DNA of 64,000 nucleotides. It comes from CAYYWP01 sp050176585. GTDB lineage: Bacteria; Desulfobacterota; Binatia; HRBIN30; CADEER01. The first letter of the stretch is position 1; the number at the start of each line of letters is the position of its first letter. Of the stretch, positions 35,363 through 43,792 are shown one piece after another. The notes under the pieces were generated by a model, which was not told the origin of the DNA, did not search any database, and was given only the letters and a program-made list of their open reading frames with translations. Where the stretch lies: contig JBFXHX010000004.1 of assembly GCA_050176585.1 (NCBI GenBank), positions 99,576 to 163,575 of the forward strand. The letters are read 5' to 3'. Both the position numbers and the translations under genes were made by a program.

Positions 35363-36550
35363 GTGTCTGAAGAGTCCAAGCCCGCCGGGCCGAGCACCCG
35401 CTCCGTGCACGGCGGCGAGGCGCGCGGCAAGCTCGCCAGCGCCCTCACCGAACCGATCGTGCAAACGGCGACCTATACCTTCGCCGACACCGCCGAGCTC
35501 GCCGATCATTTCGAGGGCCGCATCGAGCGCGAGGAGTACGGCCGCTACGGCAACCCGACGCAGCGGGTGGCCGAGCGCAAGCTCGCCGCGCTCGAGGGTG
35601 CCGACGACGGCCTGCTCTTTTCCAGCGGCATGGCCGCGATCACGACGACGTTGTTCGCGATGCTGTCGAAAGGCGCGCACGTCGTGGTCACGGACGATGC
35701 CTACCGCCGTACCCGCCAGTTCCTGCTGCAGGTCCTGCGGCGCTACGGCGTCGAGGTCACGGTCGTACCGGCCGGCGATTACGGCCGGCTGGAGGAGGCC
35801 GTGCGCCAGACGACGCGCCTCATCTTCAGCGAATCGCCCACCAACCCGTACAACCGCGTGCTCGACCTGGAGCGCGTGGCCGAGATCGGCCGCCGCCATC
35901 GCGTGAAGACGATCATCGACTCGACGTTTGCCACGCCGATCAACCAGCGCCCGCTCGCGTTCGGCATCGACCTCGTGATCCACTCGGCCACCAAGTATCT
36001 CGGCGGCCACAACGACCTGCTCGCCGGCGCGGTGCTCGGCGCCGGCCCGCTGATCAGCGGCGTCCGCGAGATGCAGGGCATCACCGGCGCGGTCGTGGAC
36101 CCGTTCGCCGCCTATCTCCTGATCCGCGGGCTGAAGACGCTCGCCTTGCGCGTGGCGCGGCAGAACGAGAACGCCGTGCGCGTGGCCGCGTTTCTCGCCG
36201 GCCATCCGAAGGTCGAGCGCGTACATCACCCGAGCCTGCCCACCCACCCGGAGCACACCATTGCGGCGCGCCAGATGGACGGGTTCGGGGGAGTCGTCTC
36301 GTTCGAGCTGCGCGGGGACCTCGCCGCGGGGTCGCGCCTCGTCGACGCGTGCCGCCTGCCCCGCATCGCGCCGTCACTGGGTGGCGTCGAGAGCCTGATC
36401 GAGCAGCCCGCGCTGATGAGCTTCTACGAGCTCAGCACTGAAGAGCGGTTGCAAATCGGCATCAAGGACTCGCTGATCCGCTACGCCGTCGGCATCGAGG
36501 ATGCGGACGACCTGATCGCGGACCTGCGGCAGGCGCTGGAACGGGTGTGA
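35363..36550 (+). CDS. Cystathionine gamma-synthase / homoserine sulfhydrylase family PLP enzyme
   Basis: 395-residue Cys/Met-metabolism PLP enzyme, fold type I. Motifs: YGRYGNPTQRVAERKLAALE, LFSSGMAAITTTLFAM, and the PLP lysine K211 in HSATKYLGGHNDLLAGAV. The C-terminus (LGGVESLIEQPALMSF) is typical of the gamma-synthase subgroup. GTG start one base after thrC. Coupling to threonine synthase suggests the first step of methionine synthesis from the same activated homoserine. O-phosphohomoserine use (as in plants) is possible but not proven by sequence. Could instead be an O-succinyl- or O-acetylhomoserine sulfhydrylase. Confidence 0.88.
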   Translation: MSEESKPAGPSTRSVHGGEARGKLASALTEPIVQTATYTFADTAELADHFEGRIEREEYGRYGNPTQRVAERKLAALEGADDGLLFSSGMAAITTTLFAMLSKGAHVVVTDDAYRRTRQFLLQVLRRYGVEVTVVPAGDYGRLEEAVRQTTRLIFSESPTNPYNRVLDLERVAEIGRRHRVKTIIDSTFATPINQRPLAFGIDLVIHSATKYLGGHNDLLAGAVLGAGPLISGVREMQGITGAVVDPFAAYLLIRGLKTLALRVARQNENAVRVAAFLAGHPKVERVHHPSLPTHPEHTIAARQMDGFGGVVSFELRGDLAAGSRLVDACRLPRIAPSLGGVESLIEQPALMSFYELSTEERLQIGIKDSLIRYAVGIEDADDLIADLRQALERV

Positions 36551-36575
36551 GCAGGGTTTAGTCGCGAACCGCGAA

Positions 36576-36603
36576 CGCACGCAGACCAATGCCTGTGCGT
36601 GCG
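36576..36603 (+). terminator. Possible hairpin terminator after thrC operon
   Basis: Inverted repeat CGCACGCA / TGCGTGCG (8 base pairs, 12-base loop) 25 bases after the stop of the PLP enzyme gene. No T-run follows, so it is a weak candidate. The 219-base gap to the convergent receptor gene contains nothing else recognised. Confidence 0.4.
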
Positions 36604-36769
36604 CCGCGCTCCGGCGTGTCGTTTCCCTCGCGGCACGCCACACCCCGCCTCCTGGTGTGGCGAAGCCGTCGAGGGCGGCCGGCGGCGCGCAGCACTAGAC
36701 CGTGCACGCGTCGGCATTCACGCAAAGCTTCCCCGGCTGGCTGATCGCGGACCGCCGGGCACACACCCG

Positions 36770-38914
36770 CTACAGCCGCGCCGTGATCGAGATACCGCCG
36801 TACACGTTGAACCCCGGCGCGGGCTCGAAATAGCGGCCGCTCAGAGCATTGAGGCGCACGGCGCCGTTGTAGCTGGCGCCGGTCACGTTGCTCAGGCCGA
36901 CGAACGATGCGATCGTCCACCGCTCGCCCAGGTGCCGTTCATATCCGGCGCGCAAGTTGAGCAATGCGTACCCCGCCGCGCTGGCCGTGTTCGCGTCGTC
37001 GACGAAGTATCCATCGACCAGAAACGCTTCCGCGGCGGCGAACAAGCCGCTCGGATGCACATACGCGAGCTCCTGGTAGATCCACCAGGAGGGGATGCCG
37101 GGCTCCTCGTTGCCGGCGAACGACTGCCCGCCGACGTCGTACTCGCGGTACTCCGCATCGAGCAGCGTCACCGCACCGCTCCAGCGCAGCGGCGGCAGGA
37201 GCCGCGCCTGCCACTCCACCTCGAGACCGAGGCGCCGGGAGCGGCCGGCATTCCGAAAGGCGGTGCGACCCGACGCGCTCTCGAATGGCACCAGCTCGTC
37301 GGTGATGTCGATGAGGTACGCGGCGAGGCTCGCGGCGTAGCGGTCCGCGCGCTCGGCGCTCGCGCCGATCTCATACGTGATGGAGTTCTGCGGTTGCACG
37401 TCTGGGTTGAATCCGGGGCCGTTCGGGTTGTCGAGCTCGGTGAGCGTGGGGGTTTGGAAGGCGGTGCCGATGAGCGCGTGCAATGACAGATTCGGCGCGT
37501 ACGCACGCGCATCGGCGCCCCACACCGGCGTCCAGCGCAATCCCGCCGAGGGGCTCCAGGCGTCGAGCACGCGCGACCCCGAGCCGCCGCTGTGGGCAGG
37601 GAAGTCGACGTCGACGTCGTAATCGAACCAATCGTAGCGAGCGCCGGCGCTGAGCTCGAGATCGTCGCGCAGGTAGACCGCCTGGCGCACGTACACGCCC
37701 GCGTCGGTGACGCTCTCGATCTGGTGCAGGCCGAGCACGCCGCGCTGGCCGTCCAGATTCTGGAACCGCTGGCGGTCGTCGCGCTGGACTTGCACGTCGG
37801 CGCCGAGGCTGAACGACTGTCGCCATCCCAACACCGGGCGGTGGTACTCCCAGCGCGATCCCGCGCCGGTTGCGTAGCGATCGAACGCGACGATACCGTC
37901 GCCCGCCGCGGGCGGGATCGGCAGGCGATTGTCGAAGGTGCGGTATGTGAAGTAGGCGTACGCGCCGAGCGCGCTGAAGTCGCCGCGGCGGTTCAGGACC
38001 GACCCGGCTCGCACCTGTTGGACCGCTTCGCCCGCATCGAGTTGCACGTTCAGCGCCCGCGCCTGGCGGGGATCGGCGTCGACCTCGGCGCGGGTCAGCG
38101 CGCCGGGATCATCGGCGACCGGCGCATCGACGGCGGTCAGCAGCAGCGTGACGTCCGTGGACCGATCGAGATCGTACATCAGCTTGCCGGTGAAGTTCGC
38201 CGATCGGGTGCTGCTGTGCTCGCGATAGCCGTCCAGCTGCAGATACGAACCGGCGACGAAGAAGCGCGTGCGCTCGCTGCGCGCCCCGCCCTTCAACACG
38301 TACTTGCCGAGCCCATACGAACCGCCCGTGAGCAGGACCCCAGCGGTCGGCACCGGCGGCGCGTCCTCGCTGAAGAACTGAATCACGCCACCCGAGGCGT
38401 TGCCATACAGCGAGCTCGCCGGGCCGCGCACGACTTCGATGCGGCCGATCGCGCTCAGGTCGACATCGTCGAGCTGCGTCTGTCCGTCCGGCTCGGTGAT
38501 CGGCAGCCCGTCCATCAGCACCTTGATCTCGCGGATACCGAACGGGCTCCGCGTGCCGAAGCCGCGGATCTGGATGCGCACGTCCTGAGCGAAATTCTGG
38601 CTGCTCTGCACGAACACGCCGGGCACGCGATCCAGCGCCTCCTCCAGCCCGACGGTCTTTTGCGCGCCCTGTATGTCGAGCTGCTCGATCACGCTCACGG
38701 ACACCGGCGCGTCGCCGAGCGGCTGCGGCAGGCGGCTCGCGGTCACGACGATCGGGTCGAGCAACAGCGGGGCACCGGGCGCAGCAGCCTCCGCGCTCGG
38801 GGCGAACGGCAGTTGCGCGCGGGCGACCGCAGCCAGCGCGAGCGCAAGCGCCGCGGCCCCGAGCGCGGCGGCCGCGCACCCGGCGAGCTCAAAACCCCGC
38901 CACTGGCGCGGCAT
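36770..38914 (-). CDS. TonB-dependent receptor at the end of the xox-cox operon
   Basis: 714-residue outer-membrane receptor. A signal region (AAALGAAALALALAAVARAQ) is followed by a TonB-box-like DPIVVTASRLPQPLG, the plug (LDRVPGVFVQSSQNFAQDVR, RGFGTRSPFGIREIKVLMDG, IEVVRGPASSLYGNASGGVI) and a barrel ending GFNVYGGISITARL. ATG at 38914 overlaps the CtaG-propeller gene by 26 bases; a GTG at 38956 is also in frame. No Fur-like site precedes it because it sits inside the operon. Co-transcription with a lanthanide-type methanol dehydrogenase and a copper oxidase suggests uptake of a lanthanide chelate or copper chelate (inference). Plain siderophore or vitamin uptake cannot be excluded. Confidence 0.92.
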   Translation of the reverse strand: MPRQWRGFELAGCAAAALGAAALALALAAVARAQLPFAPSAEAAAPGAPLLLDPIVVTASRLPQPLGDAPVSVSVIEQLDIQGAQKTVGLEEALDRVPGVFVQSSQNFAQDVRIQIRGFGTRSPFGIREIKVLMDGLPITEPDGQTQLDDVDLSAIGRIEVVRGPASSLYGNASGGVIQFFSEDAPPVPTAGVLLTGGSYGLGKYVLKGGARSERTRFFVAGSYLQLDGYREHSSTRSANFTGKLMYDLDRSTDVTLLLTAVDAPVADDPGALTRAEVDADPRQARALNVQLDAGEAVQQVRAGSVLNRRGDFSALGAYAYFTYRTFDNRLPIPPAAGDGIVAFDRYATGAGSRWEYHRPVLGWRQSFSLGADVQVQRDDRQRFQNLDGQRGVLGLHQIESVTDAGVYVRQAVYLRDDLELSAGARYDWFDYDVDVDFPAHSGGSGSRVLDAWSPSAGLRWTPVWGADARAYAPNLSLHALIGTAFQTPTLTELDNPNGPGFNPDVQPQNSITYEIGASAERADRYAASLAAYLIDITDELVPFESASGRTAFRNAGRSRRLGLEVEWQARLLPPLRWSGAVTLLDAEYREYDVGGQSFAGNEEPGIPSWWIYQELAYVHPSGLFAAAEAFLVDGYFVDDANTASAAGYALLNLRAGYERHLGERWTIASFVGLSNVTGASYNGAVRLNALSGRYFEPAPGFNVYGGISITARL

Positions 38915-40967
38915 GCGAGGCGAGACCGCGGCCGGCGCGCTCGACCGCGCGCGCACCGCGCGCGGCGCTCACCCGGCCGGACTGGGAAAGCATCGCGGCG
39001 GGTGATCGCGCCGCCGCGGCCGGCGCGCCGGTGGACGGGCGCAGCTCTCCGCGCGCGCCCCCGGACGATGCCGGTTCGCAGCCTAGCACCGCGCTGACGG
39101 CGACGCCCCACGGCCCATCCCCCACCGGCAGCGTCGCGAGCGCGCTGCCCGTCACCGTATCGATCACAGTCAGGTCGTTCGAGAGGCCGTTCGCGACGTA
39201 CAGGCGGCTGCCGTCGGGGCTCAGCTCGAGGCCCCACGGACGCTGCCCGACCGGTACCACGCCCGTGACGGCGAGCGAGTCCGTATCGACGATGGTCACG
39301 CTGTTCGCACGCCCGTTGGCGACATAGAGCCGGCGCCCGTCCGGTGCCACGCGCAGGCCGACCGCGCTGATGCCGTCCGGCATCGCCACCCGCGCAATGG
39401 GCGAGTGGTGGGCGACGTCGACCACCGTCACCGTGCCGCCGAACTCGGCGCTCACGTAGGCGCGCCGCCCATCGGGCGCGAACACCGCATCACGCGGCCG
39501 CGCGTCCACCATGAACACCGCCGCGACCTGAACGGCCTTTGTGTCGATGACCGCGACCGTGTTGGTCGTCTCCGCGGTCACGTAGACCCAGCGCCCGTCG
39601 GGGCTCACGCCCACGCCCTCGGGCTCGGTACCCACCGCGAACGCCGAGCTGATGCGGCCGCCCGGCAGCTCGACGATCGACGCCGTGCCGACGTCCTCGT
39701 TGGCGACATAGAGCTGCCGGCCGTCCGGGGCTACCGCGAACTGTTCCGGATCGATGCCGACCGGCAGCCGCCGCAGCACGCGCCGCTCGCATACGTCGAG
39801 GATCGCCACGCCCTCGTGCTCCGGGCGCTGCTGGCGCAGCGGGTCGCTGAGCGCGACGTAGGCATGGCGGCCGTCCGGGGCGAAATGGATGCCTCGCGGC
39901 CGGCTGCCGACCGCAATCGTGCCGACGACGGCCTGGTGTTGCAGATCGACGATGCTCACCGTGCCGCTGCGCTCGTTGCTGATCAGCGCGATGGCCTCGG
40001 CGCCGGCTGAGCTCGGCGTCAGCGCCAGCGCGCTACAGAGCAGCAACCCGACTGCGCCGCGCGCTGCGGGTCGCGCCGTCGGCTCGCGCAACCAGGCTGC
40101 CATCAATGCGACACCGGCCACGGTGTACAGCAACCCGGCGGGTATCCACATCACCAGCCCGCCGAGCTGCTGGTCTTCGAGCGGCGTCAGTCCCCACACC
40201 GTACCCGGCCGCCAGTAGCGCTGGTACCAGAGCGACGGCGCGAACGTGAGCAGCGCGCCCAGCAGCCCGGTGTGCAGCGAGGTCGTGAACACGTACAGCA
40301 CGGCCGCGCCGGTGCCGAGCGCGCCGGGACCGGCGGCGACCATCGCCCACCAGAAGAGCAGAGCCGAGGCGAGAAAGCTGAGGTGCTGCAGCGCATGGAT
40401 GAGCTCGCTGTCGAGCGTCGCTTCGAACAGCGCCGGGATGTGCCACGCCCAGAGCGCCACCGCGTGGAGTACCCACGCGAACAGCGCGCTCCCGACGATG
40501 CGCCACGTCCGGCGAAACAACGGCGGCCGCGCGCGCGCACCGAAGCCGCGGCGCCAGCGCAGCGGCAGGCTCCAGGTCCACGCCGTCAGCGGGCGACCCA
40601 GCACCAGCAACGGCGCCGCCACCATCATCAGGATCTCGTGCTGGGTCATGTGCAGCGCGAACAGCACCCGGCCGAGCGCGTGGAGCGGCGAGAGCAGCAC
40701 CGCGACGAGCGCGAGCCAGCCGGCGGCGAAGCTCGCCACCTCCCAGCCGCGCACGCCGCGCCCGCGCCCGGCTTGCCGCCAGACCCGCGCGACGCCCACG
40801 CCGTAGCCGAGCACGGACAGCGCGAGGGCAGCGGTGGTGACCGGTTCCCACGTCCAGCGCCACGCCTCGCCGACCGAGTCGCCCCCGCCATGCGCCAACA
40901 CCGGCGCGGCCGGCACAGCGGCGACGGCGGCGACGGCGGCGGCTGCGTAAAGCGCGGTCAGCCGCAT
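38889..40967 (-). CDS. CtaG (caa3 oxidase assembly) fused to PQQ-associated YVTN beta-propeller
   Basis: 692-residue fusion. Residues 1-25 are a signal or first helix, and about 40-295 are a polytopic CtaG domain (copper delivery to caa3-type oxidase) with HMTQHEILMMVAAPLLVLGR, WHIPALFEATLDSELIHALQ and LHTGLLGALLTFAPSLWY. Residues about 304-324 form another hydrophobic segment ending AGAEA. Residues 325-640 form a periplasmic propeller (SNERSGTVSIVDLQ, LYVANEDVGTASIVEL, VGTEPEGVGVSPDGRWVYVT) that follows the pattern of the 'PQQ-dependent catabolism-associated beta-propeller' family (TIGR03866, recalled). A low-complexity tail ends at 38889. ATG at 40967 overlaps the previous gene by 10 bases. 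The frame is continuous, with no stop at the join. Confidence 0.9.
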   Translation of the reverse strand: MRLTALYAAAAVAAVAAVPAAPVLAHGGGDSVGEAWRWTWEPVTTAALALSVLGYGVGVARVWRQAGRGRGVRGWEVASFAAGWLALVAVLLSPLHALGRVLFALHMTQHEILMMVAAPLLVLGRPLTAWTWSLPLRWRRGFGARARPPLFRRTWRIVGSALFAWVLHAVALWAWHIPALFEATLDSELIHALQHLSFLASALLFWWAMVAAGPGALGTGAAVLYVFTTSLHTGLLGALLTFAPSLWYQRYWRPGTVWGLTPLEDQQLGGLVMWIPAGLLYTVAGVALMAAWLREPTARPAARGAVGLLLCSALALTPSSAGAEAIALISNERSGTVSIVDLQHQAVVGTIAVGSRPRGIHFAPDGRHAYVALSDPLRQQRPEHEGVAILDVCERRVLRRLPVGIDPEQFAVAPDGRQLYVANEDVGTASIVELPGGRISSAFAVGTEPEGVGVSPDGRWVYVTAETTNTVAVIDTKAVQVAAVFMVDARPRDAVFAPDGRRAYVSAEFGGTVTVVDVAHHSPIARVAMPDGISAVGLRVAPDGRRLYVANGRANSVTIVDTDSLAVTGVVPVGQRPWGLELSPDGSRLYVANGLSNDLTVIDTVTGSALATLPVGDGPWGVAVSAVLGCEPASSGGARGELRPSTGAPAAAARSPAAMLSQSGRVSAARGARAVERAGRGLASHAAPVAGF

Positions 40968-41338
40968 GAATGCACTCCGAGCGGCAGCGCCTGCGCGACG
41001 ATGGTCAACGTGCAGATCGCGCCGACGCCGATGGCCGTATGGATGAGGAAGCGGTCGGTATCCCCGCCCGCCGCCAGCTCGACCGCGCCGCCGCGGTCCA
41101 GCTTCCGCAGCAGCAGCGAGGCGCACCAGGTCGCGCCGGCGGCAATGGCCGCTGCCGCAGCGGTGAACCACAGCAGCACGTCCGACCCCCACGGACAGCC
41201 CGCGCTGGCAAACGCGTAGGCAAACTCGAGCTGCGCGGACCAGGCTAGCGCCGGCGCGGCGAAGATCAGCGCCAGGCGCCGCCGCAGCACGCGCCGCTGC
41301 TCAGCCGACCAGCCGGGGGAACCAGACGATGAGGCCAT
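40958..41338 (-). CDS. Small three-helix membrane protein of the oxidase cluster
   Basis: 126-residue protein of unknown function. Three hydrophobic segments: LALIFAAPALAWSAQLEFAY (about 21-42), LLWFTAAAAAIAAGATWCAS (about 53-74) and FLIHTAIGVGAICTLTIVAQ (about 95-116). Overlaps coxC by 38 bases and the CtaG-propeller gene by 10, so it is translated with them. The segment around GCPWGSD contains a conserved-looking Cys and Trp. Position between subunit III and CtaG suggests an oxidase accessory or subunit-IV-like role; I do not recognise a named family. Confidence 0.75.
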   Translation of the reverse strand: MASSSGSPGWSAEQRRVLRRRLALIFAAPALAWSAQLEFAYAFASAGCPWGSDVLLWFTAAAAAIAAGATWCASLLLRKLDRGGAVELAAGGDTDRFLIHTAIGVGAICTLTIVAQALPLGVHSCG

Positions 41339-41906
41339 ACACGGGCACCCACGCGCCGACGATGAAGTACCAGTAGAGCGCATTGTCGCCGACGTCGACC
41401 CAGGTGCGCGGCGCGCGTGCGCCGCGCAGGAACCATATGGTGATCACGATCGTCTCGACGACTTCCGCCACCAGATGCGTCGTATGCAGGCCGAGCAGCG
41501 TCCACACGACGGAGCTGTAAGCGTTGCGATCCCACGCGGTGTTCAGGGCGCGAAACTCGAGCGGCCGTATGAGGCAGCTCGCGGCGCCGAGGGCGCAGCA
41601 GATCAGCAGGCCGATCGCAACGCCGCGCTCCTCGAAGCGCCGCGCCGTGCGCGCCGTCCAGACCATCGGCACCAAGCTCGCCAGGAGAAGGGCCAGGTTG
41701 ATGGTGGGCCAGTGCCACGCTGGCAGGAGGCGCCCGGGAGGCCATTCCGGCGCGTTCAGATAGAGATAGCCGTACGCCGCGGCGGTGAGCCCCAGCATCA
41801 CGGTCTCGATGGCGATAAAGGCCATGACGCCCCACCAGACGATGCCGCGCGCACCGAAGCCGTAGGTGTCCAGGGCGCCGGCGTCGATCTCCTGCGCTGC
41901 GTTCAC
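41301..41906 (-). CDS. coxC: Cytochrome c oxidase subunit III
   Basis: 201-residue subunit III of a heme-copper oxidase. Five to six membrane helices: GIVWWGVMAFIAIETVMLGL, WPTINLALLLASLVPMVWTA, the pattern LGLHTTHLVAEVVETIVITI (H and E conserved in subunit III) and the C-terminal NALYWYFIVGAWVPVYGLI. GTG at 41906 overlaps the coxA stop (GTGA). Sits between coxA and the small membrane protein. Confidence 0.92.
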   Translation of the reverse strand: MNAAQEIDAGALDTYGFGARGIVWWGVMAFIAIETVMLGLTAAAYGYLYLNAPEWPPGRLLPAWHWPTINLALLLASLVPMVWTARTARRFEERGVAIGLLICCALGAASCLIRPLEFRALNTAWDRNAYSSVVWTLLGLHTTHLVAEVVETIVITIWFLRGARAPRTWVDVGDNALYWYFIVGAWVPVYGLIVWFPRLVG

Positions 41907-43787
41907 GCGTCCTCCTGCGGCTTCGAGAACCATCCGAGCAAAGCGATGAAGATCAGTACGGCGCCGATCGGGAGCCCCCAGGGCGTGAAGATACAGGCGA
42001 TCAACGTCACCGCAGTGGCCAGCGCGAGCGCCAACGGCCACAGCGACGGGCCGGGTTGCGCGTATCGGTGGTCCGGTTCGGCATCGACTACTGTCGTGAT
42101 CAGCACCTCGCGGCGCTGCTCGGCGAGACCGCGCACCCAGCCGAGCGGCAGCGCGAACCACAACGGCGCGGCGGATCGCGCCACCGGAATGTGCGCGAAG
42201 TTGAACGGCGGCGGCGGCGACGCGGTGGCCCACTCGAGGGTGTCGGCGCCCCAGGGATCGTCACCAGCCGGCGGACCCGCCCGCAGGGCCCACGCGACGT
42301 TGGCGATGAACAGCGCCATGCTCGCGGCCAGCAACATCGCGCCGACGGTCGCGACCTGATTCAACGAGTCCCACCCGGTAGCCGCGAGATAGGTGTAGAC
42401 GCGCCGCGGCATGCCGGCCAGGCCGAGTTGATGCATCGGAAAGAAGGTCAGGTTGAAGCCGACGAAGAACAGCGCGAAGTGCCAGCGGCCGAGCCGTTCG
42501 CTCAGCCGCCGACCGGTGAGCTTCGGAAACCACAGGTAAATGCCGCCAAACAGCGGGAACAGCGCCCCGCCGATCAGCGTGTAGTGCAGATGCGCCACGA
42601 CGAAGAAGCTGTCGTGCACCTGCAGATCGAACGGCACGGAGGCGACCATCACGCCGGTCAGGCCGCCGATGGTGAAGGTTGCGAGGAAGCCGAGCACAAA
42701 CAGCAGTGGCGTCGTCAGCCGCGGCCAGCCGATCCACAGAGTGGCGATCCAGCAGAAGATCTGCACGCCGCTCGGAATCGCGATCATCATGCTGGCGGCG
42801 GTGAAGAAGCTCTCCCCCGAGCGGCGGCAGACCCGTGGTGAACATGTGATGCACCCAGAGGCCGAATGAGACCAGCGCCGTCGCGACCAGCGACAGCACG
42901 ATGGCGGTGTAGCCCACCACCGGCCGGCGGCTCGACACGGCTACGATCGACGACACCATGCCGAGCGCCGGCACGAAGATGATGTAAACCTCGGGATGTC
43001 CGAAGAACCAGAACAGATGCTGCCACAGCAGGGCGTCCCCGCCTTCGGCCGGATTGAAAAAATGCGTGCCGACCAGCCGATCGAGCGCGAGCACCCCGCT
43101 CGCCAACATCACGGCCGGCATGGCGAAGAGGATCATGAACGATGTGGACAGCATCGCCCATACGAAGAGCGGCAGCCGGTTCAGCGCCAGGCCGGGCGCG
43201 CGCATCTTGAAGGTCGTCACGATGATCTCGACGGCGGCGATCAGCGCAGCGATCTCGGTGAAAGTGATCATCTGTGCCCACACGTCGACGCGCTTGCCGG
43301 GCGCGAACTCGGGACCGGCGAGCGGCACGTAGCTGAACCAGCCGGTATCGGGGCCGAGATTGATGAACAGGCTGCTCCACAGCAGCAGGCCGCCGGCGAG
43401 GTAGACATAGTACCCGTAGGCATTCAGGCGCGGAAAGGCGACGTTGCGCGTACCCAGCATCAGCGGCACCAGGTAGAGGCCCATCGCCTCCATTACCGGC
43501 ACGGCGAACAGGAACATCATCGTGCTGCCGTGCACGGTGAAGACCTGGTTGTAGAGATCCGGCCCGAGCAGATCGGTCTCGGGAAACGCGAGCTGCATGC
43601 GCATGAGCAGTGCCAGCACGCCGCCGCCGGCGAAGAAGAGCCCGGTCGTGATGAGGTAGCGCCGGGCGATGACTTTGTGATCGACACTCGCCAGCCAGCC
43701 GAGCAGCCCGGGCGGCGTCTCCCAGGTGGCGCGCAGCCGCTCGAGGTCGGCGGGCGGCGGCATCATGAGACCGGCGCGCTCGGGCAT
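41903..43787 (-). CDS. coxA: Cytochrome c oxidase subunit I, with a one-base frameshift
   Basis: Catalytic heme-copper subunit, readable as one protein only if one base is removed. The first frame runs from ATG 43787 (a GTG at 43796 overlaps the coxB stop) through FTVHGSTMMFLFAVP (low-spin heme His), FWFFGHPEVYIIFVPALG (CuB His and cross-linked Tyr, with the Glu of A1-type oxidases) and HHMFTTGLPPLG (CuB His pair). The second frame continues MMIAIPSGVQIFCWIATLW, then DSFFVVAHLHYTLIGG (heme ligands), to 41903. The break lies in a run of five C on the plus strand at 42814-42818, where four would restore the frame. All ligands are intact on either side, so an assembly or sequencing error is likelier than decay. 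Confidence 0.9.
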
Positions 43788-43792
43788 TCGCG

